Shown piece by piece: positions 35,709 through 43,871 of a stretch of 64,000 nucleotides of DNA (its first letter is position 1; each line of letters starts with the position of its first letter). The stretch comes from Brockia lithotrophica (lineage in GTDB: Bacteria; Bacillota; Bacilli; Thermicanales; DSM-22653), in NCBI GenBank assembly GCA_003050565.1, contig PEBW01000006.1, forward strand, positions 1 through 64,000, written 5' to 3'. The notes below the pieces were generated by a model. The model ran no database searches and was not told the DNA's origin. It was given only the letters and a program-made list of their open reading frames with translations. The translations under genes were made by a program, and so were the position numbers.

Positions 35709-36428
35709 TTATGTATTAATATGAGAATAGTAGTATCCACTATCATAGTGACGGTTTTCCTTGGTACTTCCATTGAATACGCAGCCTAAAATCTTTACAT
35801 TCGATTTTTCTAATAATTTTACTGATTTTTTCGCATATTCCTTACGCGTATGCCTCCCACGGACGACCAAAACCGCTCCGTCTACACGCGAGGAAACGAT
35901 CACACCGTCTGCCACGAGGAGAAGCGGAGGAGTGTCGAACAACACAAAATCAAAGCGAGTCGAAACTTCCGCACACAGTGCGTCCATCGGTTCCGAAGCC
36001 AAAAGCTCCGCGGGATTAGGAGGAGTGGGACCGGCAGGAAGCAGAAAGAGGTTGGTTACAGGGGTCGGAAGGACGGCCTCGGACAGAGGTACCATCCCCA
36101 CAAGGAGTGTGGAAAGTCCGTGGGTCTGGCGAGTCTTAAAGTACTTATGAAGAGATGGCTTCCGTAGGTCCGAATCGACAAGGAGCACCCGCTTTCCGGA
36201 CTGCGCCACGGCGACTGCCAGATTGGCCGCCACAAAGCTCTTTCCTTCTTTGGGCAAGGAACTTACAATAGCTGCGGTGCGAAGGGGGGCGTCCACACCC
36301 CGAAAGAAGAGGTTTGTGCGGAGGATGCGAAACGACTCCGCTTCCTCGGACTCGGGAACGTGATGCGTGACCAGCATGTTCCACAACTCCTCGCGTTTGT
36401 CCCTTTTCCTTGCGTGCCAAAGTCCCAT
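35709..36428 (-). CDS. CapB/CpsD-type bacterial tyrosine kinase (copy 2)
   Basis: A 239-aa paralogue of the kinase at 33951-34658: Walker A SSLPKEGKS at 56-64, Walker A' LLVDSDLRKPS at 82-92, DTPP Walker B, and a C-terminal Tyr cluster (HYDSGYYY). It has its own promoter and no activator gene upstream, so it probably uses the neighbouring CapA protein. The ATG at 36428 has AAAGGAG upstream. The last 60 codons are AT-rich compared with the rest. Confidence 0.92.
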   Translation of the reverse strand: MGLWHARKRDKREELWNMLVTHHVPESEEAESFRILRTNLFFRGVDAPLRTAAIVSSLPKEGKSFVAANLAVAVAQSGKRVLLVDSDLRKPSLHKYFKTRQTHGLSTLLVGMVPLSEAVLPTPVTNLFLLPAGPTPPNPAELLASEPMDALCAEVSTRFDFVLFDTPPLLLVADGVIVSSRVDGAVLVVRGRHTRKEYAKKSVKLLEKSNVKILGCVFNGSTKENRHYDSGYYYSHINT

Positions 36429-36501
36429 GTGGTCTCCTTTCCCTCCTGAAAGTCTTAGAATGGATGAGGGGCCTTGGGACACTTCGCTACACGCCCCTCC
36501 T

Positions 36502-36530
36502 AGTATAAGAACCCACGACTAGGAAGTCCA
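36502..36530 (-). promoter_or_regulatory. Promoter of the second tyrosine kinase gene
   Basis: TGGACT (36525-36530), 17 nt, TATACT (36502-36507) on the minus strand in the divergent gap before the plus-strand glycosyltransferase. Confidence 0.5.
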
Positions 36531-36571
36531 GGCGAAAAGGGCGCTGGACGACGAAGGGAGCTTCTACGCCG

Positions 36572-37693
36572 GTGAAAATCGCCTTCCTCGCCGCACAGAG
36601 TTCCGTCCACACGGTCCGCTGGGTGAACGCATTGGCAGAGCGAGGTTACGAAATCCACCTCTTCACGGTTCATCCGGGGCGAGAACCGCTACACCCGGCG
36701 GTTCACGTACATGAAATCCTCGGGTTGTTTTCCAAACCGTCTCTTTCATACTTCTTTTCTGCTCCTAACCTCAGAAAAAAAATTTCCGAGGTGAAGCCCG
36801 ATATCCTGCATGCCCACTACGCAACGGGATACGGAACTCTGGGACGTTTATCCCGCTTTCGGCCATTCCTTTTGTCCGTGTGGGGCTCCGACGTTTACGA
36901 ATACCCTTTCTCCTCGCCGCTTCACAGATACATCGTTACACGAAACCTTCGGGCGGCCGACCTCGTCTTATCCACAAGCCAAGCCATGGCCCAGCAAACC
37001 CTCAAGCTCGAACCGAACGTTCGTGGGATTGAGATCACGCCCTTTGGCGTCGACGTCGCCCAATTTCGCCCACATCCGGAACACAAAAACCCCCAGTTGT
37101 TTACCGTCGGAACGGTGAAGTCCCTCGCCCCGCAGTACGGCGTAGATCTCCTCCTTCACGCCTTTGCCTTGGCGCATAGACACCTCGTAGAAAACGCACC
37201 GAATATCGGGCGCTCGCTCCGCCTGCTCATTGTAGGCGACGGGCCGGATCGAAAACGCCTGGAATCCTTAAGTAGGCGTCTAAAAATCGACAAAATCACC
37301 ACATTCGTGGGTGCCGTACCCCACAAGGAAGTTCCCAGGTACTTAAACCAATTGGACGTTTACGTCGCCCTCAGTCGGTACGAAAGCTTTGGAGTGGCCG
37401 TGCTCGAAGCCCAAGCTTGTGGAATCCCCGTAATCGTCTCCGAAGTGGGAGGACTTCCTGAGGTTGTCTCCCACGAATCTACGGGATTCGTCGTCCCCAA
37501 AGAAAACCCGTGGTCTGCAGCCGAAAAGATAATTCTTTTTGCTTTAAATAGAGAATTATTAAGTAAGATGGGGGAAAATTCTAGAAAATTTGTGGCTAAT
37601 AGTTTTTCCTGGGAAAAAAGCCTAAAAAAAATGGAAAACATATACGAAGTTGTATACAAAAACAAAAATAAATATAAAAACCCCCGTGTGTAA
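36572..37693 (+). CDS. GT4-family glycosyltransferase, divergent from the glycan operon
   Basis: A 373-aa GT-B glycosyltransferase (MKIAFLAAQSSVHTVRWVNALAERGYE start; LLIVGDGPDRKRLE; ESFGVAVLEAQACGIPVI with the EX7E-type donor motif). The GTG start at 36572 has GAAGGGAG upstream. Only sugar gene on the plus strand. The last ~150 bp (Lys/Asn/Phe-rich end) are strikingly AT-rich compared with the first 900, which suggests a recombination junction or drift at the locus edge. Acceptor and donor unknown. Confidence 0.9.
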   Translation: MKIAFLAAQSSVHTVRWVNALAERGYEIHLFTVHPGREPLHPAVHVHEILGLFSKPSLSYFFSAPNLRKKISEVKPDILHAHYATGYGTLGRLSRFRPFLLSVWGSDVYEYPFSSPLHRYIVTRNLRAADLVLSTSQAMAQQTLKLEPNVRGIEITPFGVDVAQFRPHPEHKNPQLFTVGTVKSLAPQYGVDLLLHAFALAHRHLVENAPNIGRSLRLLIVGDGPDRKRLESLSRRLKIDKITTFVGAVPHKEVPRYLNQLDVYVALSRYESFGVAVLEAQACGIPVIVSEVGGLPEVVSHESTGFVVPKENPWSAAEKIILFALNRELLSKMGENSRKFVANSFSWEKSLKKMENIYEVVYKNKNKYKNPRV

Positions 37694-37702
37694 CCGGAGG
37701 TT
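37679..37702 (-). terminator. Terminator of the six-tRNA array
   Basis: AACCTCCG pairs with CGGGGGTT (one G-U), 8-nt loop, followed on the minus strand by TTTTTATATTT. It overlaps the 3' end of the convergent glycosyltransferase gene and may serve both. Confidence 0.7.
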
Positions 37703-37984
37703 CGTGTTTTCTGCTCGATGCAAAACAAAGACAATCGGCGAATGTGGGACGTCCTCGTTCTATACCACACCGCAGGCGGACATTGCGCCGCGCTGCAATC
37801 CACCTTCTTTTACGTTTCTTGACCATTTTAGCAAAAAATTTACCTTCCCTGACCGTTGACCTTCACCGGAACATCCGCTACACCTGACACAAGGAAGGCA
37901 CGTCCGCGTGTTAGGGTGTCCCGAAAGCCTCTACGGTCCTTTTCCAGAAGGGGAAACATCCTGGAATCCGCATCGTTATTGGGA
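37703..37984. other. Gap between glycosyltransferase and tRNA-Lys, nothing recognised
   Basis: About 280 bp with mixed composition, including an AT-rich patch near 37810-37860. No ORF with a ribosome binding site, no repeat and no RNA signature seen. Confidence 0.6.
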
Positions 37985-38060
37985 TGGTGAGCCGGGCGGG
38001 AATCGAACCCGCGACACCCGGATTAAAAGTCCGGTGCTCTACCGGCTGAGCTACCGGCTC
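37985..38060 (-). tRNA. tRNA-Lys(TTT)
   Basis: A 76-nt cloverleaf with acceptor GAGCCGG/CCGGCTC, anticodon TTT, discriminator A and encoded CCA. Last of six. Confidence 0.95.
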
Positions 38061-38068
38061 ACGACAAA

Positions 38069-38143
38069 TGGCTGGGGTGGTAGGATTCGAACCTACGGAT
38101 CGCGGATCCAAAGTCCGCTGCCTTACCACTTGGCTACACCCCA
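38069..38143 (-). tRNA. tRNA-Gln(TTG)
   Basis: A 75-nt cloverleaf with acceptor TGGGGTG/CACCCCA, anticodon TTG, encoded CCA. Confidence 0.95.
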
Positions 38144-38155
38144 ACGGCAAAGCCC

Positions 38156-38241
38156 TGGTGGAGGGGGAGGGATTCGAACCCCCGAACCCAAGAGGGAGCA
38201 GATTTACAGTCTGCCGCGTTTGACCGCTTCGCTACCCCTCC
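38156..38241 (-). tRNA. tRNA-Tyr(GTA)
   Basis: An 86-nt tRNA with the long variable arm of bacterial tRNA-Tyr, anticodon GTA, encoded CCA. Confidence 0.95.
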
Positions 38242-38244
38242 GCC

Positions 38245-38319
38245 TGGTGGACGATGACGGATTCGAACCGCCGACCCCCTGCTTGTAAGGCAGGTGCTCT
38301 CCCACTGAGCTAATCGTCC
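38245..38319 (-). tRNA. tRNA-Val(TAC)
   Basis: A 75-nt cloverleaf with acceptor GGACGAT/ATCGTCC, anticodon TAC, encoded CCA. Confidence 0.95.
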
Positions 38320-38321
38320 GT

Positions 38322-38396
38322 TGGTGACCCCTAGGGGAATCGAACCCCTGCTACCACCTTGAAAGGGTGGTGTCTTAACCACTCGACCAAGGGGCC
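38322..38396 (-). tRNA. tRNA-Glu(TTC)
   Basis: A 75-nt cloverleaf with acceptor GGCCCCT/AGGGGTC (one G-U), anticodon TTC, encoded CCA. Confidence 0.95.
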
Positions 38397-38401
38397 GTGG
38401 G

Positions 38402-38476
38402 TGGTGCTCCCGGCAGGGATCGAACCTGCGGCCTCATCCTTACCAAGGATGCGCTCTGCCACTGAGCTACAGGAGC
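38402..38476 (-). tRNA. tRNA-Thr(GGT)
   Basis: A 75-nt cloverleaf with anticodon GGT and encoded CCA; first of the six-tRNA array. Confidence 0.95.
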
Positions 38477-38494
38477 AGGCCAAACGCGCAATTC

Positions 38495-38523
38495 ATTATA
38501 GCAACCCCCGCGAGAAAAGGCAA
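38495..38523 (-). promoter_or_regulatory. Promoter of the six-tRNA array
   Basis: TTGCCT (38518-38523), 17 nt, TATAAT (38495-38500) on the minus strand, about 20 bp before tRNA-Thr. The same -35/-10 pair and spacing recur before rpsJ. Confidence 0.75.
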
Positions 38524-38658
38524 GGTACAAAACGCAAAAAAGCCTCGCTTTTCCTCAACCCGGCGAGTCTGGAAGGAGCGCGCTCGGGGCTCACACCCGG
38601 ATGGAATCCGGCGGGCGAGCACCCAAGCGCAAAAATGGCGTCGGGCCAGAAAGAGAAC

Positions 38659-38874
38659 TTACAGAGACCGCAAAAAGCGCCGCACTTCCCGCGGGGGAGC
38701 CACCCGACTGTACAGGCGCAAGAGAAGGGCATAGCGTTCCTCGAGGACGTTTCGTAGCAGACCTTCCAAACGCCGGTCTTCGAGGTCAGCAAGGAGGTCT
38801 TCCAACTCCTTGCGCAGGATGTACTCGAGTTCTACCTGTTCGTGCGGCGTTAGGAGCATGCCCAACTTTGCCAA
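38659..38874 (-). CDS. Small charged helical protein, 71 aa, function unknown
   Basis: A 71-aa protein rich in Leu, Glu and Arg (LTPHEQVELEYILRKELEDLLADLEDRR...), predicted to be nearly all helical, perhaps a dimeric helical hairpin. No membrane span or motif. I chose the TTG at 38874 because AGAGGGGGG precedes it by 6 nt; an ATG lies five codons later. I believe similar small proteins occur in other Bacilli, but I cannot name a family. It sits between the tRNA array and an OsmC gene. Confidence 0.6.
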   Translation of the reverse strand: MAKLGMLLTPHEQVELEYILRKELEDLLADLEDRRLEGLLRNVLEERYALLLRLYSRVAPPREVRRFLRSL

Positions 38875-39273
38875 CGCCGTCCCCCCCTCTCTACACGTAT
38901 AGGGTTGTTCGACTCCTGACGAAACCACTCGTCCGTGAAAAACCAACCTTCTTCCTGAAGGGATGCGGCCTCGAACGGCGCAGAGCGAGGTCGATTCGGA
39001 AATTGTTGCCGGAGCTTTCGCACCCCGAGAGCCAAAAGCGGCGATCCGGTCGCAGGGTGACCGCCCGCAAAACAAAGAGGAACCACTTAGGCAGTTCGAA
39101 AAAACACCACAGGCTGCGTACCTTGAAGACAGTTTCTCAGGAAGCGAAAATGGGCCCGCATGCGGGAGTCTGCGGGCCCTGTCCAAAAAAGGAAAATCGG
39201 CTACCTCTCCCCACATTTTTCCACGACATGCGCAAGGTGCAACCCGGCAACCCTAACCCTTGAACCTCCGCCT
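38875..39273. other. 399-bp gap with one strong hairpin
   Basis: No supported ORF. The main feature is a perfect 9-bp inverted repeat (39152-39160 with 39171-39179) about 95 bp after the OsmC stop codon, listed separately. Confidence 0.6.
39152..39179 (-). terminator. Hairpin downstream of the OsmC gene
   Basis: GGGCCCGCA pairs with TGCGGGCCC across a 10-nt loop; ATTTTCG follows on the minus strand. Confidence 0.55.
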
Positions 39274-39759
39274 TCACCCTTCCGATGTGCACCGATGAGG
39301 TTTCGTCCCGTACGTATACGTCTGGCCGTTGACTTCAAACGTCACCACGATAGGGGCGGCAATCGAAGCGGAGGCCGAACAGTACTTCTCTACGGAAAGC
39401 CCAACCGCCCGCCTCACCTTGTCCTCAGGAAGGTTTGTGCCCGCAAAGCGGTAATGAAGGTGGATTTTGGTAAAGCTCCGCGGATGATCTTCCGCCCGTT
39501 CGGCCTCCACCTGAATCGAGAGCCCTTCGAGGGGCACGCGCATCCGCTGCAAGATGAGCACGATGTCCATCCCCGTACACCCGGCAAGTCCGTGAAGCAA
39601 AAGCTCCATGGGGCGCGGACCTTGGTCCGTTCCCCCGTGATCGCGATCCGCGTCGATCACGACGGAATGACCGCTCGGTCCCGTAGAACGAAAGCGGAGG
39701 TTCCCTTCCCAAAGCGTTTCGACGTGCACAAGGTATTCCCCCTTTGCGCCGGTGTTCAC
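39274..39759 (-). CDS. OsmC/Ohr-family peroxidase-like protein (YhfA-like branch)
   Basis: A 161-aa OsmC-fold protein. The conserved first Cys lies in GLAGCTGMDIVLIL, and a second Cys in VEKYCSASASI, the two thiols used by OsmC/Ohr enzymes to reduce organic hydroperoxides. The PRPMELLLHGLAGC segment is typical of the YhfA-like branch, whose substrate is unclear. The GTG start at 39759 has GGGTAGGG upstream. A single-gene unit. Confidence 0.88.
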   Translation of the reverse strand: MNTGAKGEYLVHVETLWEGNLRFRSTGPSGHSVVIDADRDHGGTDQGPRPMELLLHGLAGCTGMDIVLILQRMRVPLEGLSIQVEAERAEDHPRSFTKIHLHYRFAGTNLPEDKVRRAVGLSVEKYCSASASIAAPIVVTFEVNGQTYTYGTKPHRCTSEG

Positions 39760-39873
39760 AGGTTACCCTACCCAGTATACATCTTTCCGCAAACCGGCGG
39801 TAAAAGGGGCTCGCGGGAAGTTCTCGGGTGCGCTCGTCTCCGGGAATCGCGTGAGAAAGAGATGTGGTGAAGA

Positions 39874-40758
39874 ATGCAGACGGTTTTCCTCGGATTCCAA
39901 AAGGGCCTAGCTGTCCTGGGAATCGTATTTCTCGCCACGGTAGGGTCGCCCACAGAACCCCGACAAACCGTACCCTTGGCCGACGCTTTCGAAGGATTTC
40001 CCTCCCGGGAAAGCAAGGAATCCCATCCGTTCTTCGCCGTGCCTGGAAAGAAACGGTCGATCGCCGTAGGGGTATACGTACCCCACTGGACGGCGTACGA
40101 GGCCCTGAGAATTGGTTGGGAGAAAGCGGGAAAACCGCCGCTCACCGTCCTTCTCGACCTCCGAATGTGGGAAAGGGAAGGGCAAAGTCGCCTCCCTTCC
40201 GCTCCGCACCTTCGCCTTCCCGAACGAGAAGTTTCCTGGCCCCCGTCCTGGGAAATAGGTCTTGCCTGGGAGTCGCCCCTTCAGGAAGACGAAGGGGGCG
40301 GCAAACCTCCGTCTCCTCACCCGGGCTTCCGGGCAAATAAACTTTTTTTCCCGGCCCATGAGGAGAGGACGGGTGACCGCCGCCGGGAAGAAGGCCTTGC
40401 CAGACGGCTGCAAAACGAGCGCGACGAGGTCGCGCGGCTCTTCGGCCGCGCGCCGGAAGAGGTCTCGTACCTCTGGCTCCCCGAACTTCCGCACAGGCAA
40501 GAAGACGTTGCCGCCTTAAGCGAAATCTGCCGGCGGGAAGGAATGCGCCTCGTTGTGGGGCAAAAGACACTCACCCCTCACGTCGAGGGACGAGAAACAG
40601 AAAGTGTGTACGGGGGAGGCCTCGTCGTCCTGAAGTGGACCGAAGGAACAACTTCCGACTGGATTGCGGAGGAGTTGCAAGATCTTCAAATTCGGTGGAA
40701 CGTCGTCCCCTTTAAGACCTTGGTTTACGGCGAGAACACTCGCGTCGCACCGAAGTAG
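39874..40758 (+). CDS. Secreted NodB-like (polysaccharide deacetylase fold) protein without catalytic residues
   Basis: A 294-aa protein with an N-terminal hydrophobic signal or anchor (about 5-24). By eye the rest follows the order of a NodB deacetylase: KRSIAVGVYVPHW where the catalytic FDD should be, SWEIGLAWESPL where GHEIGNHTxxH should be, EVARLFGRAPEEVSYLW for the xGxxPxxFRPP region, and GGLVVLKWTEGT for the late GxIxLLHD. All metal and catalytic Asp/His residues are replaced, so it is probably a binding or structural pseudoenzyme. It is 179 bp upstream of gerD on the same strand, suggesting a spore-related role. The family assignment is inference. Confidence 0.6.
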   Translation: MQTVFLGFQKGLAVLGIVFLATVGSPTEPRQTVPLADAFEGFPSRESKESHPFFAVPGKKRSIAVGVYVPHWTAYEALRIGWEKAGKPPLTVLLDLRMWEREGQSRLPSAPHLRLPEREVSWPPSWEIGLAWESPLQEDEGGGKPPSPHPGFRANKLFFPAHEERTGDRRREEGLARRLQNERDEVARLFGRAPEEVSYLWLPELPHRQEDVAALSEICRREGMRLVVGQKTLTPHVEGRETESVYGGGLVVLKWTEGTTSDWIAEELQDLQIRWNVVPFKTLVYGENTRVAPK

Positions 40759-40937
40759 GGGAAGAAGGAGGGGATCACGGGGCTGAAAAAAGACCGCCGA
40801 GGACGGCTCCCTTCCCCAAAACTGGCGGCGTGGGAGAGCACATACCCCGTTCGTACCTCACCCAGTCTACAGGTGTGCGCGCTGCCTCGCAAAAAACAGC
40901 AAATTTTGCCGGGCGTTGGGAAAAGGGGGGAAAGGCG

Positions 40938-41630
40938 ATGAAACGCCGACGCGTTTGGCGCAGGTGGATCAAGCGCTTGCGGCTTTGGGGCGTACTTGCG
41001 GTCGTCTTGGTCGTTGTCGTGGGAAGCATGGGGGGATGTGCCTCCGAAGGGCAATCTACCGGGGCAAACCGGGGAAGCGAATACTCCTCTCTCAAGGAGA
41101 TGGTACGGGACATCCTTCAAACGGAGGAAGGGAAGAACGCCCTCCGCGAAGCGCTCGAAGACCCCGAGGTGAGGAAGTCCCTGTACGTTCAGGAAGCGGA
41201 AGCAAAGGCGACCATCCGAGAAACGCTTCTTTCTCCCGAAGGGGCGCAGCTTTTGCAAGATACCTTCCACGACCCTGCCTTCGTGGCGGAATACGCCAAA
41301 GCGACTGCTCAGGAACACGCCAAGCTTTTGAAAGATCTCATGAAGGATCCGGACTATCAGAAGCTCGTCCTCGCAACGCTCAAAAGTCCGGAATTCTCCC
41401 AACACCTCGTGCACACGCTTCGGTCCACGGATTTCCGCACGGTGGTTAAAGAAACCGCTAATGAAGTCCTCGAAGGCCCGCTCTTTCAGGAACGGGTCGC
41501 AAAACTCGTGAAGAGCCAAGTCGAGCAACAGGCAAAGCCCCAAGGCCAGAAGGAAGGGGACAAAGAACAAAAAGAGCAAAAGGAAAAGACAGGATCCGAG
41601 GGGCAGGGGGAAGAAGGGGAAGGACGATAA
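40938..41630 (+). CDS. gerD: Spore germination lipoprotein GerD
   Basis: A 230-aa lipoprotein. Basic N-terminus, hydrophobic stretch and lipobox SMGGC give a lipidated Cys34; the middle (about 45-190) is the alpha-helical GerD core that clusters nutrient germinant receptors in the spore inner membrane; the C-terminus is a Gln/Glu/Lys-rich tail of variable length. Start ATG at 40938 with AAAGGGGGG upstream. It converges with salA, exactly as in Bacillus subtilis. Confidence 0.88.
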   Translation: MKRRRVWRRWIKRLRLWGVLAVVLVVVVGSMGGCASEGQSTGANRGSEYSSLKEMVRDILQTEEGKNALREALEDPEVRKSLYVQEAEAKATIRETLLSPEGAQLLQDTFHDPAFVAEYAKATAQEHAKLLKDLMKDPDYQKLVLATLKSPEFSQHLVHTLRSTDFRTVVKETANEVLEGPLFQERVAKLVKSQVEQQAKPQGQKEGDKEQKEQKEKTGSEGQGEEGEGR

Positions 41631-41637
41631 GAAAAAG

Positions 41638-41660
41638 CGCCCGGAAGTCCTCACCGGGCG
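41638..41660 (-). terminator. Terminator between salA and gerD
   Basis: A 7-bp stem CGCCCGG/CCGGGCG with a 9-nt loop, followed on the minus strand by CTTTTTCTT. Terminates salA; may also help end gerD. Confidence 0.75.
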
Positions 41661-41669
41661 ACATCTCCC

Positions 41670-42779
41670 TCAGCGAACGGCTTCCGGGCGCGGCTCAAGG
41701 CCGAGCTTTTCCATGACCTTTTCCGCAAGAGACGCGTAAACCTTCCCCACGGGGTGATCCGCCGGGTAGAGGCCCGAAGCGATTTCTCCCGTCACGGGAT
41801 CTTCAATCCCCGGAGAATCTCCCGCAAGGGGGATCTGCGCCAGGAGTTCCGTTCGAAAATGGGCGGCAAGATCGCGCCCGCCGCCCTCACCAAACGGATA
41901 CACGCGCGTGCCGTCGGGACATTCGACATAGGACATGTTTTCCACGACCCCCAGGATCGAACGGTTAAGGCGCAAAGTCATCGCCCCGGCACGGGCGGCG
42001 ACGTGCGTCGCCGTAGGATGCGGTGTGGTTACGAGGATGTCCATCGCCCAGCTCACGCGCCGGCTGATGTCCATGGGAATATCCCCAGTACCGGGAGGAA
42101 GATCGAAGAGAAGGACGTCGAGATCCTCGTCCCAGTGGACTTCCTTAAAAAACGTGTCGAGCATCTTCCCGAGCATAGGACCGCGCCAGATCACCGGGGT
42201 GTTGTGGGGGACAAAAAACCCCATGGAAATCACGCTCATCCCGAAGCTGTACAGGGGAACGATGAGCTTTTCGAGAACTGTGGGCTGACGGCGAATCCCG
42301 AGAATCTCGGGTATGCTGTAGCCGTAGATGTCCGCGTCGATGAGGCCCACCTTGAGCCCAGAGCGGGCGAGAGCGTAGGCGAGATTGGCCGTGACCGTGG
42401 ACTTCCCTACGCCTCCCTTACCCGATGAAACCGTGAGGTAAACGGTCTTTTCCGACCCGGGAGGACGGTCCGGCGCGAGCGTCACAAGACCCTTGGCGCT
42501 TTGAAGTTTGGCGGAGAGGGCTTGCCGTTCCGCCTCGGTCATCGCCGTAAGGCGTACGTAAACTTTCTTTGCCCCTGCGGCGAGGATGGCCTCTTTTGCC
42601 CGTTCGGAAATCACGCTCTGAAGCGGACAGTTCGGCACGGTGAGGGCGATTACGACGCGAACCGTATCTCCTTCGATTTCGATGTCCTTGACCATATCGA
42701 GATCGACGATGCTTTGACGAAGCTCAGGGTCTTCTACGGTGCGCAGCGCCTCGCGCACCTCTTCTGCTGTAAGGGCCAC
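41670..42779 (-). CDS. salA: Mrp/SalA-type P-loop ATPase, iron-sulfur carrier family
   Basis: A 369-aa Mrp/NBP35 protein. Residues 1-85 form a MIP18 (DUF59) domain; the deviant Walker A SSGKGGVGKST lies at 118-128 and the ATPase domain follows. Mrp proteins carry or insert Fe-S clusters; SalA in Bacillus also represses scoC. The C-terminal CxxC expected of Fe-S binding Mrp proteins is absent. Start GTG at 42779 with AAGGAAGG upstream; other starts further up are possible. Position after cwlD matches Bacillus. Confidence 0.9.
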   Translation of the reverse strand: MALTAEEVREALRTVEDPELRQSIVDLDMVKDIEIEGDTVRVVIALTVPNCPLQSVISERAKEAILAAGAKKVYVRLTAMTEAERQALSAKLQSAKGLVTLAPDRPPGSEKTVYLTVSSGKGGVGKSTVTANLAYALARSGLKVGLIDADIYGYSIPEILGIRRQPTVLEKLIVPLYSFGMSVISMGFFVPHNTPVIWRGPMLGKMLDTFFKEVHWDEDLDVLLFDLPPGTGDIPMDISRRVSWAMDILVTTPHPTATHVAARAGAMTLRLNRSILGVVENMSYVECPDGTRVYPFGEGGGRDLAAHFRTELLAQIPLAGDSPGIEDPVTGEIASGLYPADHPVGKVYASLAEKVMEKLGLEPRPEAVR

Positions 42780-42886
42780 AGAATGCACCTTCCTTTCCCG
42801 CTCTTTCCCCGCCCCGCGTATTCGTGCCTCAGCGCACATGGAAGGAAGACAGCAAAAAGAAGAGGGCCTCTTTTGCCCTGGCTTTC

Positions 42887-42892
42887 ATTATA
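42887..42892 (-). promoter_or_regulatory. -10 element upstream of salA
   Basis: A perfect TATAAT on the minus strand about 110 bp before the salA start; no matching -35 hexamer at 16-18 nt, so this is tentative. Confidence 0.35.
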
Positions 42893-42999
42893 GACCAGTT
42901 CCAGAGGAAAGCGCTACCGCAGAACGGTGAACTTCTCTTGAACGCCCCGTCCTTCAGAGACTTGGGGGGGATCGGAATTCGAAAATTGTACCTTCCCGG

Positions 43000-43800
43000 T
43001 CAATCCCGAAATTTTCCCTGCGCGGGTACGGAAGAGGGTGGGGGACAGGGCTCGTTCCCCTCTGCATAGCGCGCAATCCCGTCGTAGATGGCGAGGGCTA
43101 TACGCCTTTGATGTATTGGGGTGAGAAGGAGGCGAGCCTCCTCGGGGTGGGAAAGAAAACCGGCTTCGATCAGGATCGTGGGAACCCGTGCGACCCGCAG
43201 GAGGTAGAGGTCGTCGCGCTTCTTGGGAAGCCGCGGCGTTCCCAAGTGTTCGGCTAGGGCACGCTGCACGTGCCAGGCCAGGCAGGCGCTCTCCGGCGGA
43301 TCCTCGCCGTAAAACACCTGTGCCCCCCACCACTTGGGAGAAAGAACGCTGTTGAGGTGGATGCTCACCGCAAGGTCCACGTCCGGGGCGTTCATGATCT
43401 GGGCGCGAACGCGCATGTCGCGCTCTTTTCTTCGTCCCCTTCCCTCGCCTGCGAGGTCGTAATCCCCTTCCCGCGTGAGCCGTGCGTATGCCCCCGCTCC
43501 CTGCAAGTAATCCCGCAAGTAACGGGCAATGGCCAAAACCGTGTCGTCCTCGACGATCTCTCCGCCGAGACCGATGGCTCCTCCATCGATGCCGCCGTGC
43601 CCGGGATCGAGGACGACGAGCTTCCCGGCAAGAGATCCGCGCGAAGATGGGGTCGATGTTGGGGCAAACCACCATCCAGCTTCCCACGGGGCGACGCGCA
43701 GGACGAGAATTGCCGCGGTTCCCAGAACAATCCCCGCAAGGAAGACGAGCGCCCTTGCCCGCTCCGTGCGAGCTGCAAACCGTTCGCGCCGAACCCCCAT
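43000..43800 (-). CDS. cwlD: N-acetylmuramoyl-L-alanine amidase CwlD (spore cortex)
   Basis: A 266-aa Amidase_3 protein. N-terminal membrane anchor (about 17-36), then zinc-binding DPGHGGIDGG with His68, the second zinc His in SIHLNS, and the catalytic Glu in IEAGFLSHPEE. CwlD removes the peptide side chain so that muramic-delta-lactam can form in spore cortex. The ATG at 43800 has GGGAGGG upstream. It follows the ribosomal operon terminator. Confidence 0.92.
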   Translation of the reverse strand: MGVRRERFAARTERARALVFLAGIVLGTAAILVLRVAPWEAGWWFAPTSTPSSRGSLAGKLVVLDPGHGGIDGGAIGLGGEIVEDDTVLAIARYLRDYLQGAGAYARLTREGDYDLAGEGRGRRKERDMRVRAQIMNAPDVDLAVSIHLNSVLSPKWWGAQVFYGEDPPESACLAWHVQRALAEHLGTPRLPKKRDDLYLLRVARVPTILIEAGFLSHPEEARLLLTPIHQRRIALAIYDGIARYAEGNEPCPPPSSVPAQGKFRD

Positions 43801-43871
43801 CGATTGAAGCCCTCCCGTATTTCGGAAGCCGCCACGGTCGTCCTTCGCTCCAACGTATGCGCCGAAGCGAA

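Noticed and set aside
21769-38476. An integrative mobile element inserted at a tRNA gene
   Set aside because: No integrase, transposase or duplicated tRNA 3' end was seen; all tRNAs look complete. Only an exchangeable-locus hypothesis is kept.
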